NCBI RefSeq assembly: GCF_002735925.1
Contig: NZ_PEDL01000004.1
Span: forward strand, 62,001 to 126,000
DNA from: Sporanaerobium hydrogeniformans
GTDB taxonomy: Bacteria; Bacillota; Clostridia; Lachnospirales; Cellulosilyticaceae
Length of the DNA stretch: 64,000 bases
Reading direction: 5' to 3'
Shown here: in pieces, positions 42,598 through 51,976 of the stretch
Layout: every line of letters begins with the position of its first letter
Position numbering within the stretch: the stretch's first letter is position 1
Made by a program: the position numbers and the translations under genes
Notes under the pieces: generated by a model
Database searches by the model: none
The model's input: the letters and a program-made list of their open reading frames with translations, nothing else
What the model was told of the DNA's origin: nothing

Positions 42598-43266
42598 TTA
42601 TTCCTCTTCTTTCTTAAATAAAAGCTTCTCAAGTTCTTTTACTTCTTCTAAATAGTAATCACAATTTTTATGCATGTATTCAATGATAGAAGGCACACTT
42701 TGCGACCAGCCTGCACAAGCAAAATCCACCTGACAACTCCTTGCCATATCATAACCTGGCTTCAAATCATCTACCATCAGGAGATCACTTGGCAAAAGCT
42801 TATAAGTACGCATAATTTCCTGTAAGGGATAAGGCTGAGGTTTACGCTTTTCCTCACCTAGTTCCCAGCCAAAAATCCTATCTGGCTGAATCCCTCCATT
42901 TTCTTTATAATCTCTACGAATAGCTGAAGATGAAGAGTGAGAAACCACACAAACAATCCCCCCTTCTGCCTTATATCTTGCAATAATCTCCCTCATTCCT
43001 TCATAAAAAACAGGTACATGTGTATTTACATAATCTTCCCAAACTTGGAGCTGATAAGCCATTTCCTCTTCTGAAAAACCTAATACCTCAAAGCATAACT
43101 TGTTAAATCCAGGCTCAAAACAGTATAGCATAAATTCCTCTAAGGTCATCTTAAGCTCTGGTCTTAACTTCTCTAATGTTTTTAAAAAAGAGGGAAAATG
43201 AATTTCTGGTGTACTCTTCACCACCGTATCATCATGATCTAAAACCAAGCACTTATATTTCAACAT
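42598..43266 (-). CDS. HAD-superfamily hydrolase
   Basis: A 222-residue phosphatase-like protein. Motif I is DHDDTVV (usually DxDGT), motif II is VVSHSS, motif III has the Lys in KRKPQPYP, and motif IV is LLMVDDLKPG. A helical cap lies at about 20-90. The motifs suggest an active Mg-dependent phosphatase of the phosphoglycolate phosphatase type. It follows the DUF4330 genes by 93 bases on the same strand; substrate unknown. Confidence 0.88.
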   Translation of the reverse strand: MLKYKCLVLDHDDTVVKSTPEIHFPSFLKTLEKLRPELKMTLEEFMLYCFEPGFNKLCFEVLGFSEEEMAYQLQVWEDYVNTHVPVFYEGMREIIARYKAEGGIVCVVSHSSSSAIRRDYKENGGIQPDRIFGWELGEEKRKPQPYPLQEIMRTYKLLPSDLLMVDDLKPGYDMARSCQVDFACAGWSQSVPSIIEYMHKNCDYYLEEVKELEKLLFKKEEE

Positions 43267-43359
43267 ATAATCCTCCTCCTTACTCGCTTTGTTTCCTCTA
43301 GTCTAGTCTAAAAAAGAGTAACCTACCTCTCCTAATAAAGGTACGCTACCCTCTTAATA

Positions 43360-43848
43360 CTATTTAATCACTTGAAGACTCTTTACACTGCACTCAGAAA
43401 GCTGCACCCACTTCGTATCCCACGCCAGATTTCCACCTACATAAATCTCTGTATTGGAGCTATCTAGGTAAACTCTTTCACCTGAACGACCTTCTGTACG
43501 TACTGTCACATAAGCTGTATAGCGATCCGGTACCTCTGCTTTTACAACCGTCCCATTAGGCATGGTAGCCGCTTGCACATAAGGCACACTCTCTACATTT
43601 ATAATTGTTCCGCCATTCAATTTTGTCTTTTGGGTAAAAATATCTCCTTTTCTTTGGAGGGCATCTACTGTAAACTGTCTAATATTATTTACTTCCATTA
43701 CATATTCAATGGTAGCTGGTGTTGAAGTCTCAGCTGCCATTTTACCATAGAAGCGGTAAAAGCCACCACCTACGAGGACAATGACTACTAAAAGTGCTAA
43801 TAAATCGATAATATTCAGTTTACCTAATAATTTCCCGTTCTTATCCAT
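43360..43848 (-). CDS. DUF4330 family membrane-anchored protein (copy 1)
   Basis: A 162-residue protein with one helix (about 15-33) and an extracytoplasmic domain. KLNIIDLLALLVVIVLVG at the start and RYTAYVTVRTEG plus TEIYVGGNLAWDTKW in the body are shared with its upstream neighbour. DUF4330 proteins have no settled function but repeatedly sit at the end of clostridial polysaccharide operons, as here. The tandem pair shows about the same length and order of motifs. Confidence 0.85.
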   Translation of the reverse strand: MDKNGKLLGKLNIIDLLALLVVIVLVGGGFYRFYGKMAAETSTPATIEYVMEVNNIRQFTVDALQRKGDIFTQKTKLNGGTIINVESVPYVQAATMPNGTVVKAEVPDRYTAYVTVRTEGRSGERVYLDSSNTEIYVGGNLAWDTKWVQLSECSVKSLQVIK

Positions 43849-43878
43849 CTTTCTCCACTCCTTTCACTTTAAAGTCTC

Positions 43879-44388
43879 TTATGGGTTAGGTGTACTAGCT
43901 GTATCAAGCTCTACTACATAGCCTTTTCCTGAATAGCCTTTCCCTTTGACGAAAATAGCCTTTCCTACTTTAACTTCTGTATTTCCTACCAAAACACTGG
44001 CGTCACTCTCATTAGCATTTGCTTCAATTGTAATATAGGCTGTATAACGTGGATCTTGTGGCGCTACAAAGTTATATTTTCCAGTTGTTGTATCAAAAGC
44101 TTGAACCATAGTTGGTTCTGGTTCAGAGATAGCTGTAATCCTGCCATAGTCTACACTGTCTATAGCAATATTAACTTCATCGCCTACTTGCATTTGATTA
44201 AAAAGCTCAAGGGGTGCATCACGTAATTCTACTGTAAAAGTTGCTTTTGTTTCTTCCATGCCTATACCCATCTTCTTGCCAAGGCCTAATATTCGGCTCC
44301 CTATTATAAAGGCAACAATAAGTACAATGATTACCACTACATCTATTATATTAAATTTCATTTTCTTTTTATTTATTTCCTTACTCAC
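43879..44388 (-). CDS. DUF4330 family membrane-anchored protein (copy 2)
   Basis: A 169-residue paralogue of the following gene: one helix (KFNIIDVVVIIVLIVAFIIG, about residues 11-30), then a domain with RYTAYITIEANA and TEVKVGKAIFVKGKGYSG. Translation most likely begins at the GTG at 44388, behind a GGTGGTGAT site within the end of the glycosyltransferase gene, giving an 8-base overlap. This coupling makes it a true member of the glycopolymer operon. Confidence 0.83.
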   Translation of the reverse strand: MSKEINKKKMKFNIIDVVVIIVLIVAFIIGSRILGLGKKMGIGMEETKATFTVELRDAPLELFNQMQVGDEVNIAIDSVDYGRITAISEPEPTMVQAFDTTTGKYNFVAPQDPRYTAYITIEANANESDASVLVGNTEVKVGKAIFVKGKGYSGKGYVVELDTASTPNP

Positions 44389-45532
44389 TTTTATCACCAC
44401 CCATTTTCTTATTTACACCTTTTTGTTCTAATACACTTCTATAAAACGCCTCTGTTTTTTTTGCCATAACAGTTGCCGTATAATTTTCTTCATAAACAAT
44501 AAAGGCATTCTCTCTCATTTTATTATAAGTCACTTGGTCTTGGAGTAAAGTAAGCACTTCATGAGCTAGGATTTTATACTCACCTACTGGTGCTACAAAA
44601 CCATTGATGCCATGTCGAATCATACTCGCATTCCCCCCTGCATCTGTAACAACAGCTGGTATACCAATACTCATCCCCTCAGAGAGCGCCAAGCTTTGTG
44701 CCTCTGTATAAGCTGTATTCATTTGAATGGTTGTAATACTAAGGATTTCTTCTACCTTTTCTACAAAACCAAGCATTCGAATTTTCTCTTGAAGTCCTTG
44801 TTCTACAATCTGTTTTTTGATAGCTTCCTCATTGGGGCCTGTCCCTGCAATAAGAGCAATTACATCCGATCTCTCTTTAAAAACCTCTGCCATTGTTTGA
44901 ACAAAAATATCATGTCCTTTTTCTGGTGAAAGCCTTGCTAAAATCGTAATGACTGGAACATCTTCCGCTAGCTTATATTTTTTACGAACCGCAAGCTTTT
45001 CTTGTTCTGATAAAAGAGGAAGCTTCCCCACACCATTCAGAATGATGTCTATCTTTTCTTCCTTAAGCCCCATATTCATAAGAACAGGTAAACATTCATT
45101 GGCTACCCCAATCACACCATCACATAAAGCATTATTTAAAGTACTTTTTAGTACCTTCTTAATTCCTTTATCTGATTTTAATGCATAGGTATCTACATAA
45201 TGCCGTGTATAAACAACTGCTTTTACACCTGCTAACCTAGCAGCAATACGTGTACTTAAACTAGCATGTGCATGAACGATATCTGGCTTAACTTCTTGAA
45301 TCAGTTTCCTAAACTTTATAATATCCTTAAGAGCAAAGGATTTGTCTCCTTCAATATCTAATTCAATAACCTTGATATTTAAGTTTTCCATGTAACCCTT
45401 AAGCAAACTACCTTTTGGTAAGGCTAAAATAAGTTGAAAGGCAGCTTGATTTATTTCAGACAAAAGGTTTATTAAATATTTACCTGCCCCCCCTATATTC
45501 GTATCATTACATACATGCAGTACTTTTATCAT
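44381..45532 (-). CDS. GT4-family glycosyltransferase (copy 1)
   Basis: A 383-residue GT-B enzyme. N-terminal VLHVCNDTNIGGAGKYLINLL binds the acceptor side; the C-terminal domain shows ILARLSPEKGHDIF, AGTGPNEEAIK, and the nucleotide-sugar motif EAQSLALSEGMSIGIPAVVTDAGG. Retaining, cytoplasmic. Its ATG overlaps the stop of the ligase/polymerase gene by four bases. The sugar it adds cannot be read from sequence. Confidence 0.92.
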   Translation of the reverse strand: MIKVLHVCNDTNIGGAGKYLINLLSEINQAAFQLILALPKGSLLKGYMENLNIKVIELDIEGDKSFALKDIIKFRKLIQEVKPDIVHAHASLSTRIAARLAGVKAVVYTRHYVDTYALKSDKGIKKVLKSTLNNALCDGVIGVANECLPVLMNMGLKEEKIDIILNGVGKLPLLSEQEKLAVRKKYKLAEDVPVITILARLSPEKGHDIFVQTMAEVFKERSDVIALIAGTGPNEEAIKKQIVEQGLQEKIRMLGFVEKVEEILSITTIQMNTAYTEAQSLALSEGMSIGIPAVVTDAGGNASMIRHGINGFVAPVGEYKILAHEVLTLLQDQVTYNKMRENAFIVYEENYTATVMAKKTEAFYRSVLEQKGVNKKMGGDKSE

Positions 45533-47385
45533 AGGGATGCCTCCTTATTATTGATAACACGTAAAAAACTCATTGCTAGAGCAATAAAAACAAAAAAGAT
45601 AAGAATTAAGCGGTAGTTATAAAAGAGGTGATCAAATACGCCTTGCACTAAGAAACCTATCACTCCAGCACTCATTCCTAATGTAATGATCGCTATATCT
45701 TTATCCTTTATCTTCATAGCCTTTGTATAGCACGTTGCCATCTTCCTGATAAATACAAGGATAAGAGCTAAAAATAAAACAAGTGCCATGATACCACCAT
45801 CTAGTAAAAGCTGAATAAAGGTATTATGTGAATGAAGTGCAAATACATAATAGTAAGCATAGAAAGGATAGACATATCCATAAGCACCTGTTCCCATCCC
45901 TACGCCTGTCCATAGGAAATCACCTACCATACGTAAGGAAGACATCCAAATCTTCACACGAACTAAAGTAGAAGACTCCTCCATATTACCAATACTTGCA
46001 AAACGATTGATAATACTATCTGGTAAAACCAAAGGAGCTACTAAAAGTGCGGGGATAAATAGACCCCATAGTCTGCCATTATAAAAGGTCATAAATATAA
46101 TAATGGCTACCCCAAACCCTAGCCAACATCCTCTAGAATAAGTTAAAGCTAAACAAAGAATCATAATCCCTGTACAACCTAAATAAACAAGCTTAGGTAG
46201 TAACTTTTGTTTCGTACATACAAGCCCCATTCCTAGACTTGTTGATAAAATCAGATAAGCCCCTAAAACGTTAGGATTTTCTAAGGTAGAATAAGCACGC
46301 ATTTTAAGGTCTTCAAACATCTCTTGATCTACCCAACCATTATTTACATTCCATCCAAATACATATTGCATAATACCATAAAGGGCAACTAATGTACCTG
46401 ATAAAATAAAGAATTTCACCACATTCATAAGCACTTCTTTTTTATTAGTTATATTCACACTTATCAAATAAAAGCCCATAAAACAAAGGTAAATAAACCA
46501 AAGTACAAAGCTACTCATACGACTGTAGGAATATAAGCTTGCTACAAAGAACACGACTAGGAGTCCCATAATAAGAAGTCCTACTTCATCTAATACCCAT
46601 TTAAAGCCTTTTTCCATAAAGCTTTTTACTACTAAAGAAAGAATCGTTAAAAAGACTAAAGGTAGCACAAACTTAGTACCTAAAAGAGGTGCAACAAATA
46701 CGACAGCATAAAGGCCATACTCTGGACGATAAAAAATCATAAATAAAGCTGTAAACGCTGCAACTAAAACACTTGCCATAACTGGTCCTATCTGTGCCCC
46801 TGTAGCAGCTGTCAGCACACCTAAGCCTATCCCATAAATCAGATGACGTAACCTATCTTGAGAAACGTAAAAGTCAAAGTCTATCTTAAAGTCTAAAAGA
46901 TAAAATACAGCTTGCATCACTTTACTATGCTCTATGATACGCATCCCATCACGGTTCATAAGAATCCCTATTATTCCTACTCCTATAGCTCCTATGACTA
47001 CGTATTTATTTAACCCTCTATGTAGTAAGGCATAGAGAGCTGTAAAGCTTACCAAAAAAGCTCCTATTAGATTGGTATTTAAAGAAAAAACGCTCCAAAT
47101 ATAACGGCGTAATTCCCCTAAAACACAGCTCTGCCTTACCCCCTCTAAAGAAATCTTGTTTCCTATCCATTCTAAGCACCTGAAGGGGGTATAAAAAATC
47201 TTGTAAGTTCTACTTTCTTTGTAGTCTCTTTTTTTACCTTCCCTCACTAGTAAAGAATAAAAAAAGCTATTTACAAATAACCTTTCCACAAAGGCATATA
47301 AATGAGTAAGTAGCTTATAAAGATAACTGTCCTTATAAAGCATCCAAAAATAAAGAAGCATTGAGCCAAAAAGGCTGTTTTCCAT
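45529..47385 (-). CDS. O-antigen ligase/polymerase-like membrane protein (WaaL/Wzy type)
   Basis: A 618-residue protein with an N-terminal extension of about 130 residues and roughly twelve helices. The Wzy_C signature is visible: NPNVLGAYLILST, then YSRGCWLGFGVAII, and a large outside loop with HSHNTFIQLLLDGGIMALVLF containing the conserved His. It would polymerise or transfer lipid-linked glycan outside the membrane. It lies between the flippase and the GT4 gene in one operon, the usual place for Wzy. Confidence 0.9.
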   Translation of the reverse strand: MENSLFGSMLLYFWMLYKDSYLYKLLTHLYAFVERLFVNSFFYSLLVREGKKRDYKESRTYKIFYTPFRCLEWIGNKISLEGVRQSCVLGELRRYIWSVFSLNTNLIGAFLVSFTALYALLHRGLNKYVVIGAIGVGIIGILMNRDGMRIIEHSKVMQAVFYLLDFKIDFDFYVSQDRLRHLIYGIGLGVLTAATGAQIGPVMASVLVAAFTALFMIFYRPEYGLYAVVFVAPLLGTKFVLPLVFLTILSLVVKSFMEKGFKWVLDEVGLLIMGLLVVFFVASLYSYSRMSSFVLWFIYLCFMGFYLISVNITNKKEVLMNVVKFFILSGTLVALYGIMQYVFGWNVNNGWVDQEMFEDLKMRAYSTLENPNVLGAYLILSTSLGMGLVCTKQKLLPKLVYLGCTGIMILCLALTYSRGCWLGFGVAIIIFMTFYNGRLWGLFIPALLVAPLVLPDSIINRFASIGNMEESSTLVRVKIWMSSLRMVGDFLWTGVGMGTGAYGYVYPFYAYYYVFALHSHNTFIQLLLDGGIMALVLFLALILVFIRKMATCYTKAMKIKDKDIAIITLGMSAGVIGFLVQGVFDHLFYNYRLILIFFVFIALAMSFLRVINNKEASL

Positions 47386-47395
47386 TTATTTCACC

Positions 47396-48931
47396 TCACT
47401 TTAGTTTTGATTGAATAAAGTCTATAAATTGCCAAACGGTAGACACCTTTAAACCGATACAGCTTACTAAATAAACCGTTGCACCTATAATTGTAGGTAC
47501 GATTACACCTAAAATAGCATTCTCAAAAAATCCTCTCGTTACAAAAACAATACCGCCCATTAATGTAACAGCTATTACCATTTTCCCCAGATCTACAAGC
47601 TCTTCCTTCTGAGCAAAATCACCTAGTTCCCTACTCATCATCATAAGATTTAAAATGGCTGTTACAATATACCCAAGTGCAATAGCATACCCTAAACCAA
47701 CGATTCCTAAATAGGGAGGTAAGATAACACTCCCTATAATATTTACGCCCATTCCAATCATAGCTGTATACATAGGTGTTTTGGAATTTTTAAGGGCATA
47801 AAAAATTTTATTAAGGATTTCATTGTAAGAATGAGCCAGCATCCCGAAGCTACACCCCATAAGAGCAGCTGCTGTAAGAGCTGAATCTGCTGCTGTGAAG
47901 TTTCCTCTTTCAAAGGCTAACCTTACAATGGGAAGGGCGAGTAGAATAAGTCCAATCATAATAGGTGCCATAATAAAAGTGATGGTACTTAGTAAGAGTC
48001 CCCTCATTTTCTTAATGTCATCCTTTCTTCCTGAAGCCTCTGCCTTTGCAAGATAGGGAAAACTGAGGTTGGATGCTACAAAAGCAAAGACACCTGTAAT
48101 AACAATATAGAGTTTATTAGAGTAGCTAAGAGCTGTAAATGCCCTTCCATCGTTTAAGTAAGAAGACATTCTTAGGTTAATAAGAGAAGCAATAGGTGGT
48201 GCCCATGAACTAATCAAAATAGGCACAGCTAGCTTAAGCGCCATACGCATCTCTGGTGTATTGAGCCTTAGAGTAGGTCTATATTTAAATTCAAACTTCT
48301 TTAAATGAGGTACCTGTACAAGGGCTTGTGCCGCCCATGCTAATACCCATGTGATGGCAAGACCATAAATACCACCTTTTTTTATGAAAAACAAAAAATA
48401 ACCAATCAAAAGGGCATTAAAGACTACACTCAGCATAGAGGTAATATAAAACTCACCATTGGAGTTAAGTATGCCTACAAATACATAGGTTAACCCTGTA
48501 AAAATAATCATTCCAAACATAATACGGGAAAGCCCAATAGCAAGCTCTGTCGTTGGAGCATCAATTCCCGGTGCAATAAAGCCAATGAGCCATCTATTAA
48601 AAACCAATCCAAAGATTGTCAGTAAAATGGTAATGACTAACACACCATTTACATAATCATTGGCAAACTTCATCGCTTTTTTCTTGTTTTCTTTGGTTAA
48701 AACAGAGTTGTAGATAGGAATAAAGGCTGCTGTAATCACACCACCGATGACCACATCAAAGAGCCTAAGCGGTACCTCTGTAGCTGCTGTAAAAGCTGTG
48801 GCCTGCATACCTGTGGCATAGACTGCTGCCAAAATCATATCTCGAACCAATCCTAATACTTTTGCAAGTATGGTGGTGATGGCCATAAACCCTGCGGTTC
48901 TGATGGTCTTACTATAATCCAACTTCTTCAC
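47396..48931 (-). CDS. murJ: MurJ/MviN-type lipid-linked glycan flippase
   Basis: A 511-residue, fourteen-helix MOP-superfamily transporter. TILAKVLGLVRDMILAAVYATG at the start (residues about 17-38), ERGNFTAADS and the NEILNKIFYALKNSKTPMYTA block in the middle are the MurJ family pattern. Within this operon it more probably flips the wall-polymer precursor (a Wzx role) than lipid II, but the sequence does not separate the two. Ten bases upstream of the WaaL/Wzy-like gene. Confidence 0.92.
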   Translation of the reverse strand: MKKLDYSKTIRTAGFMAITTILAKVLGLVRDMILAAVYATGMQATAFTAATEVPLRLFDVVIGGVITAAFIPIYNSVLTKENKKKAMKFANDYVNGVLVITILLTIFGLVFNRWLIGFIAPGIDAPTTELAIGLSRIMFGMIIFTGLTYVFVGILNSNGEFYITSMLSVVFNALLIGYFLFFIKKGGIYGLAITWVLAWAAQALVQVPHLKKFEFKYRPTLRLNTPEMRMALKLAVPILISSWAPPIASLINLRMSSYLNDGRAFTALSYSNKLYIVITGVFAFVASNLSFPYLAKAEASGRKDDIKKMRGLLLSTITFIMAPIMIGLILLALPIVRLAFERGNFTAADSALTAAALMGCSFGMLAHSYNEILNKIFYALKNSKTPMYTAMIGMGVNIIGSVILPPYLGIVGLGYAIALGYIVTAILNLMMMSRELGDFAQKEELVDLGKMVIAVTLMGGIVFVTRGFFENAILGVIVPTIIGATVYLVSCIGLKVSTVWQFIDFIQSKLK

Positions 48932-48937
48932 TCCTCA

Positions 48938-50038
48938 TTATTTGTAGGAAGCTATGAGTTTTATAACTTCTTCCGTATTTTTCCGAGCTAAGCACTCAAA
49001 CTCGGGCTTTTTATCTTGTAATTCCTTTTTAAGGATCTGCCTCTTTGTCCATACCTCTTCAATGACACTTAGAAGCTTGTCCTTATGAAGTTCCTCTACA
49101 GCTCCTGCCGAATGCTGATGGGTATAACGTAAAAGTCCCTCTACCTTCGGGTCATAAACAATACCTACAATAGGTACACACATGGACACAGCATAAATGA
49201 GTGCATGAAGACGCATCCCAATCATTAAATCAGATGCCTTAATAATAGCGAGTAATTCTGTAATATGATACTCTCTTTTTAAAAGATAGCTAGGTGCCTG
49301 CATCTTACTCGCCACCTGCTCACAAACGTCAAAATCTTGACTCATCTGCAAAGGGGCAAGTAGAATCTGAGCATCATATTTCCTGGAAATCTCATCAGCT
49401 GCTTGGGCGATAACCTGGGTATATTCTTCGATATTTTCACCCCAAGGGCGCACAGATAGGGTGATAATAGGCTTTTCCTCTACTACACCTATTTCTTTTA
49501 AAAGCAGCTTTACTTTTTCTCCTTCTACTTCTTTAAGAAGCATAGCTGGGTCTGCCGTCACTTCTATACGAGGCTGGGTAATTCCTAAGCTTTCTATCTC
49601 TTCTTTAGACATAGGCTCACGAAGGGTAATAAGCGATACTTTATCTAATATTTTTTTGCAAAGCTTACGGTTTTTTTCTTCTTTAATAGGTCCAATCCCA
49701 TTGGCATAAAGCATAACCCTCACACCTAAAAAATGAGCTAGCCTAATAAGCCCTAGATAATAAAGAAGCGAACGTGTACTGGTCACATCTTGGATGAGGC
49801 TACCCCCTCCACTTATAAAGAGACGAGACCTTTTCATCACTTTAATGACCTCAAGGATATTAAAACGCGAAATAGCCTCTACTCCATAAATTTCTTTTGT
49901 TTTCTCAGGTGTCTTGGAAAGCACAGCAATTTTGATTTGAGGATTAACCCTTTTTAGTTCCTGAACCATACCTAATAAAATGGCATCATCACCGCTATTG
50001 CGAAAACCATAAAAACCTGATATCAATACATCTATCAT
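48938..50038 (-). CDS. csaB: Polysaccharide pyruvyl transferase CsaB
   Basis: A 366-residue GT-B-like enzyme that adds ketal-linked pyruvate to wall polysaccharide, creating the ligand for S-layer homology domains. Signature blocks are GFYGFRNSGDDAIL, GGGSLIQDVTSTRSLLYYL, GIGPI, LSVRPW and MIGMRLHALIYA. Seven bases before murJ. Its presence predicts that this organism anchors SLH-domain proteins to a pyruvylated polymer. Confidence 0.96.
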   Translation of the reverse strand: MIDVLISGFYGFRNSGDDAILLGMVQELKRVNPQIKIAVLSKTPEKTKEIYGVEAISRFNILEVIKVMKRSRLFISGGGSLIQDVTSTRSLLYYLGLIRLAHFLGVRVMLYANGIGPIKEEKNRKLCKKILDKVSLITLREPMSKEEIESLGITQPRIEVTADPAMLLKEVEGEKVKLLLKEIGVVEEKPIITLSVRPWGENIEEYTQVIAQAADEISRKYDAQILLAPLQMSQDFDVCEQVASKMQAPSYLLKREYHITELLAIIKASDLMIGMRLHALIYAVSMCVPIVGIVYDPKVEGLLRYTHQHSAGAVEELHKDKLLSVIEEVWTKRQILKKELQDKKPEFECLARKNTEEVIKLIASYK

Positions 50039-50096
50039 TTTGTAAAACTCCTAACTTGACCAATTTGGCTAATTGCTGCTTTTATCCTGGTACTTC

Positions 50097-51233
50097 TCAG
50101 TCTTTTAAAACCTTTTCATAAACAGCTAAATTGTCCTCTGTCATTTTCTTTACAGAGTAATACTTTTCAATAATCTCATAACCATATTCTCCAAGCCTTT
50201 TTCTTTCTTCTTCATTAAGTGCTAAGAGTTTTTCTAAATCTTCTTTCAGTAGGGATGGCTCACACATCTTTTCACCACGGCAAGTAAAGTTGGAAGCCTT
50301 TGCTGATGCCCATTTGCTTTCATCAAAAATCCCTATATAACCTTCATTACCCGCTACAAGGGTAGGACATTTAGCAGCCATAGCTTCTAGTGCCGCTCGG
50401 CTTACTCCCACAAAGAGATCTGCAAGAGCTGTAAACTTATTAATATCTGTACGTGGTCCTCCTAATAAAATGAAGGAAACTCCTAGCTTGCTATTAATAG
50501 CCTCTACCTTTGCCTTAACCCTTTCAAAGTCATTCCCACCACCTACAATAATGATTTGTAAGTTAGGGTGCTTTTCATAAAGCTCTGTAGCAACCTCTAA
50601 AAGATGATGTACAACTAAACTTCTATCTTCATCTAAGCGGCTAATATAAACAAGTTTTATTTTATTTTCATCAATCCCCAGCTCTTTAACCACATCTTCA
50701 TGAGGAATCTCTGGACTAAACCGCTCAGTGGAAATCCCATTAATGGTTACCTTAATCTGTGACTCTGGAATAGAGTAGTTATCCATCAAATATTTCTTAA
50801 TGTCCTCACTAACTGCAATAGTTTGTGGCCCCCAATCTGTGGTCACACGATAAATCCAAGCCGTATTAAATACCCAATGAGCAGAGGTCACAAAAGGAAT
50901 ACCTGTCTCCTTATGAATTTTGCCCAAAATAAAGCCTGGAATACGGGCATGGGCATGAATAATATCAATTTTTTCTTCTTTTATAATGGATTTAAGCATT
51001 CTATAAGCCTTCCACATATTGAGAGGATTTTTATTATGGAGAGGCACCTTAATATGCCCAATGCCTTCCTTGCTTAAATCTTCTTCAAATCTTCCACCAT
51101 TGGAAACAACTACGGGAATGTGTCCTGCTTTTTTAAGACCACAAGCTAACTCTAAAACATGGGTTTCTACCCCACCTATATCAAAGCTCATTAATGCGAG
51201 TAAGATTTTTTTACCTTTTTGCACCTTATTCAT
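50097..51233 (-). CDS. GT4-family glycosyltransferase (copy 2)
   Basis: A 378-residue GT-B enzyme: ALMSFDIGGVETHVLELACGL at the start (given in part), HAHARIPGF, then KLVYISRLDEDRS and VGVSRAALEAMAAKCPTLVAGNEG (residues about 280-303). The conserved acceptor-side and nucleotide-sugar motifs are intact. First gene of the wall-polymer operon, 58 bases before csaB, and downstream of a terminator that isolates it from the NAGPA genes. Confidence 0.92.
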   Translation of the reverse strand: MNKVQKGKKILLALMSFDIGGVETHVLELACGLKKAGHIPVVVSNGGRFEEDLSKEGIGHIKVPLHNKNPLNMWKAYRMLKSIIKEEKIDIIHAHARIPGFILGKIHKETGIPFVTSAHWVFNTAWIYRVTTDWGPQTIAVSEDIKKYLMDNYSIPESQIKVTINGISTERFSPEIPHEDVVKELGIDENKIKLVYISRLDEDRSLVVHHLLEVATELYEKHPNLQIIIVGGGNDFERVKAKVEAINSKLGVSFILLGGPRTDINKFTALADLFVGVSRAALEAMAAKCPTLVAGNEGYIGIFDESKWASAKASNFTCRGEKMCEPSLLKEDLEKLLALNEEERKRLGEYGYEIIEKYYSVKKMTEDNLAVYEKVLKD

Positions 51234-51437
51234 CCTTGCAATTATATATTTAGGTTTTAGGTGTACCTATAAACACATGGCTTTATTATTGCTCTAAAAC
51301 TTTACCCTATATTATAGCATACCCCCTCTATACAAATCTAGCCTTTGCATAAATCTGTGGTGTACATAGCTTTTCATTCTGCTAAAAAGAAAGTAAAAAT
51401 TTATTCAAATCGCCTCCAGACTTCCACAGTGTGGATA

Positions 51438-51483
51438 AAATAAAGCACTAACCCTATATCTCTAACAGGTTAGTGCCTTATTT
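51438..51483 (-). terminator. Terminator of the LCP-NAGPA operon
   Basis: Arms AAATAAAGCACTAACC (51438-51453) and GGTTAGTGCCTTATTT (51468-51483), one mismatch, with T residues after it on the minus strand. Confidence 0.85.
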
Positions 51484-51515
51484 CTATGCTCTTATTTCTT
51501 TAAAGAATTTTGTAT

Positions 51516-51947
51516 TTATTGCACCACATATCCCCCACGCACCATAACATACATCTGTTTTGTGGCGATAATTCCTCTACCATCATCTCGTGGAATGAGT
51601 AAGAGGTGGTATTTAGGAACTGGTTTACCATTTGCAATATCAGAGCCTGCTGTAATATTTTGTACGCCTCCAGCTTCTGAACCAATGACTTGTCCTTCAC
51701 CTGAACGCATGATGATTTCTGTCCCCTGCTTACCAAGTAAGATTTGTCCTGGCTCTAGGCTCATTACTTCATAAGTAAAAGTAGTAGATGTAGTGTTTTG
51801 TTTGCTCAGCTCTGCTATCTTCTGGTCTACATAGCTTTTTGTTACCACTGGGTCTTCTGATGTTCCTGCTCCATACTGTGCAGCATAGACTGTGGAAATG
51901 GTGGCAAGTAGTATGACTCCTAATAAAATCTTGGTTCTCTTTTTCAT
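51516..51947 (-). CDS. Small secreted protein of unknown function
   Basis: A 143-residue protein with a signal peptide cut after about residue 22 (TVYAAQ), a short helix with KSYVDQKIAEL, and a compact beta-rich domain (LEPGQILLGKQGTEIIMRSGEG, then MYVMVRGGYVV). The ATG at 51947 follows AAAAGGGG; the longer frame would overlap the NAGPA gene. It lies 29 bases after that gene and ends the operon, so it is probably a partner of the NAGPA protein. I know no function. Confidence 0.75.
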   Translation of the reverse strand: MKKRTKILLGVILLATISTVYAAQYGAGTSEDPVVTKSYVDQKIAELSKQNTTSTTFTYEVMSLEPGQILLGKQGTEIIMRSGEGQVIGSEAGGVQNITAGSDIANGKPVPKYHLLLIPRDDGRGIIATKQMYVMVRGGYVVQ

Positions 51948-51976
51948 AAGACACCCCTTTTCTCCAGTTATTTTCA

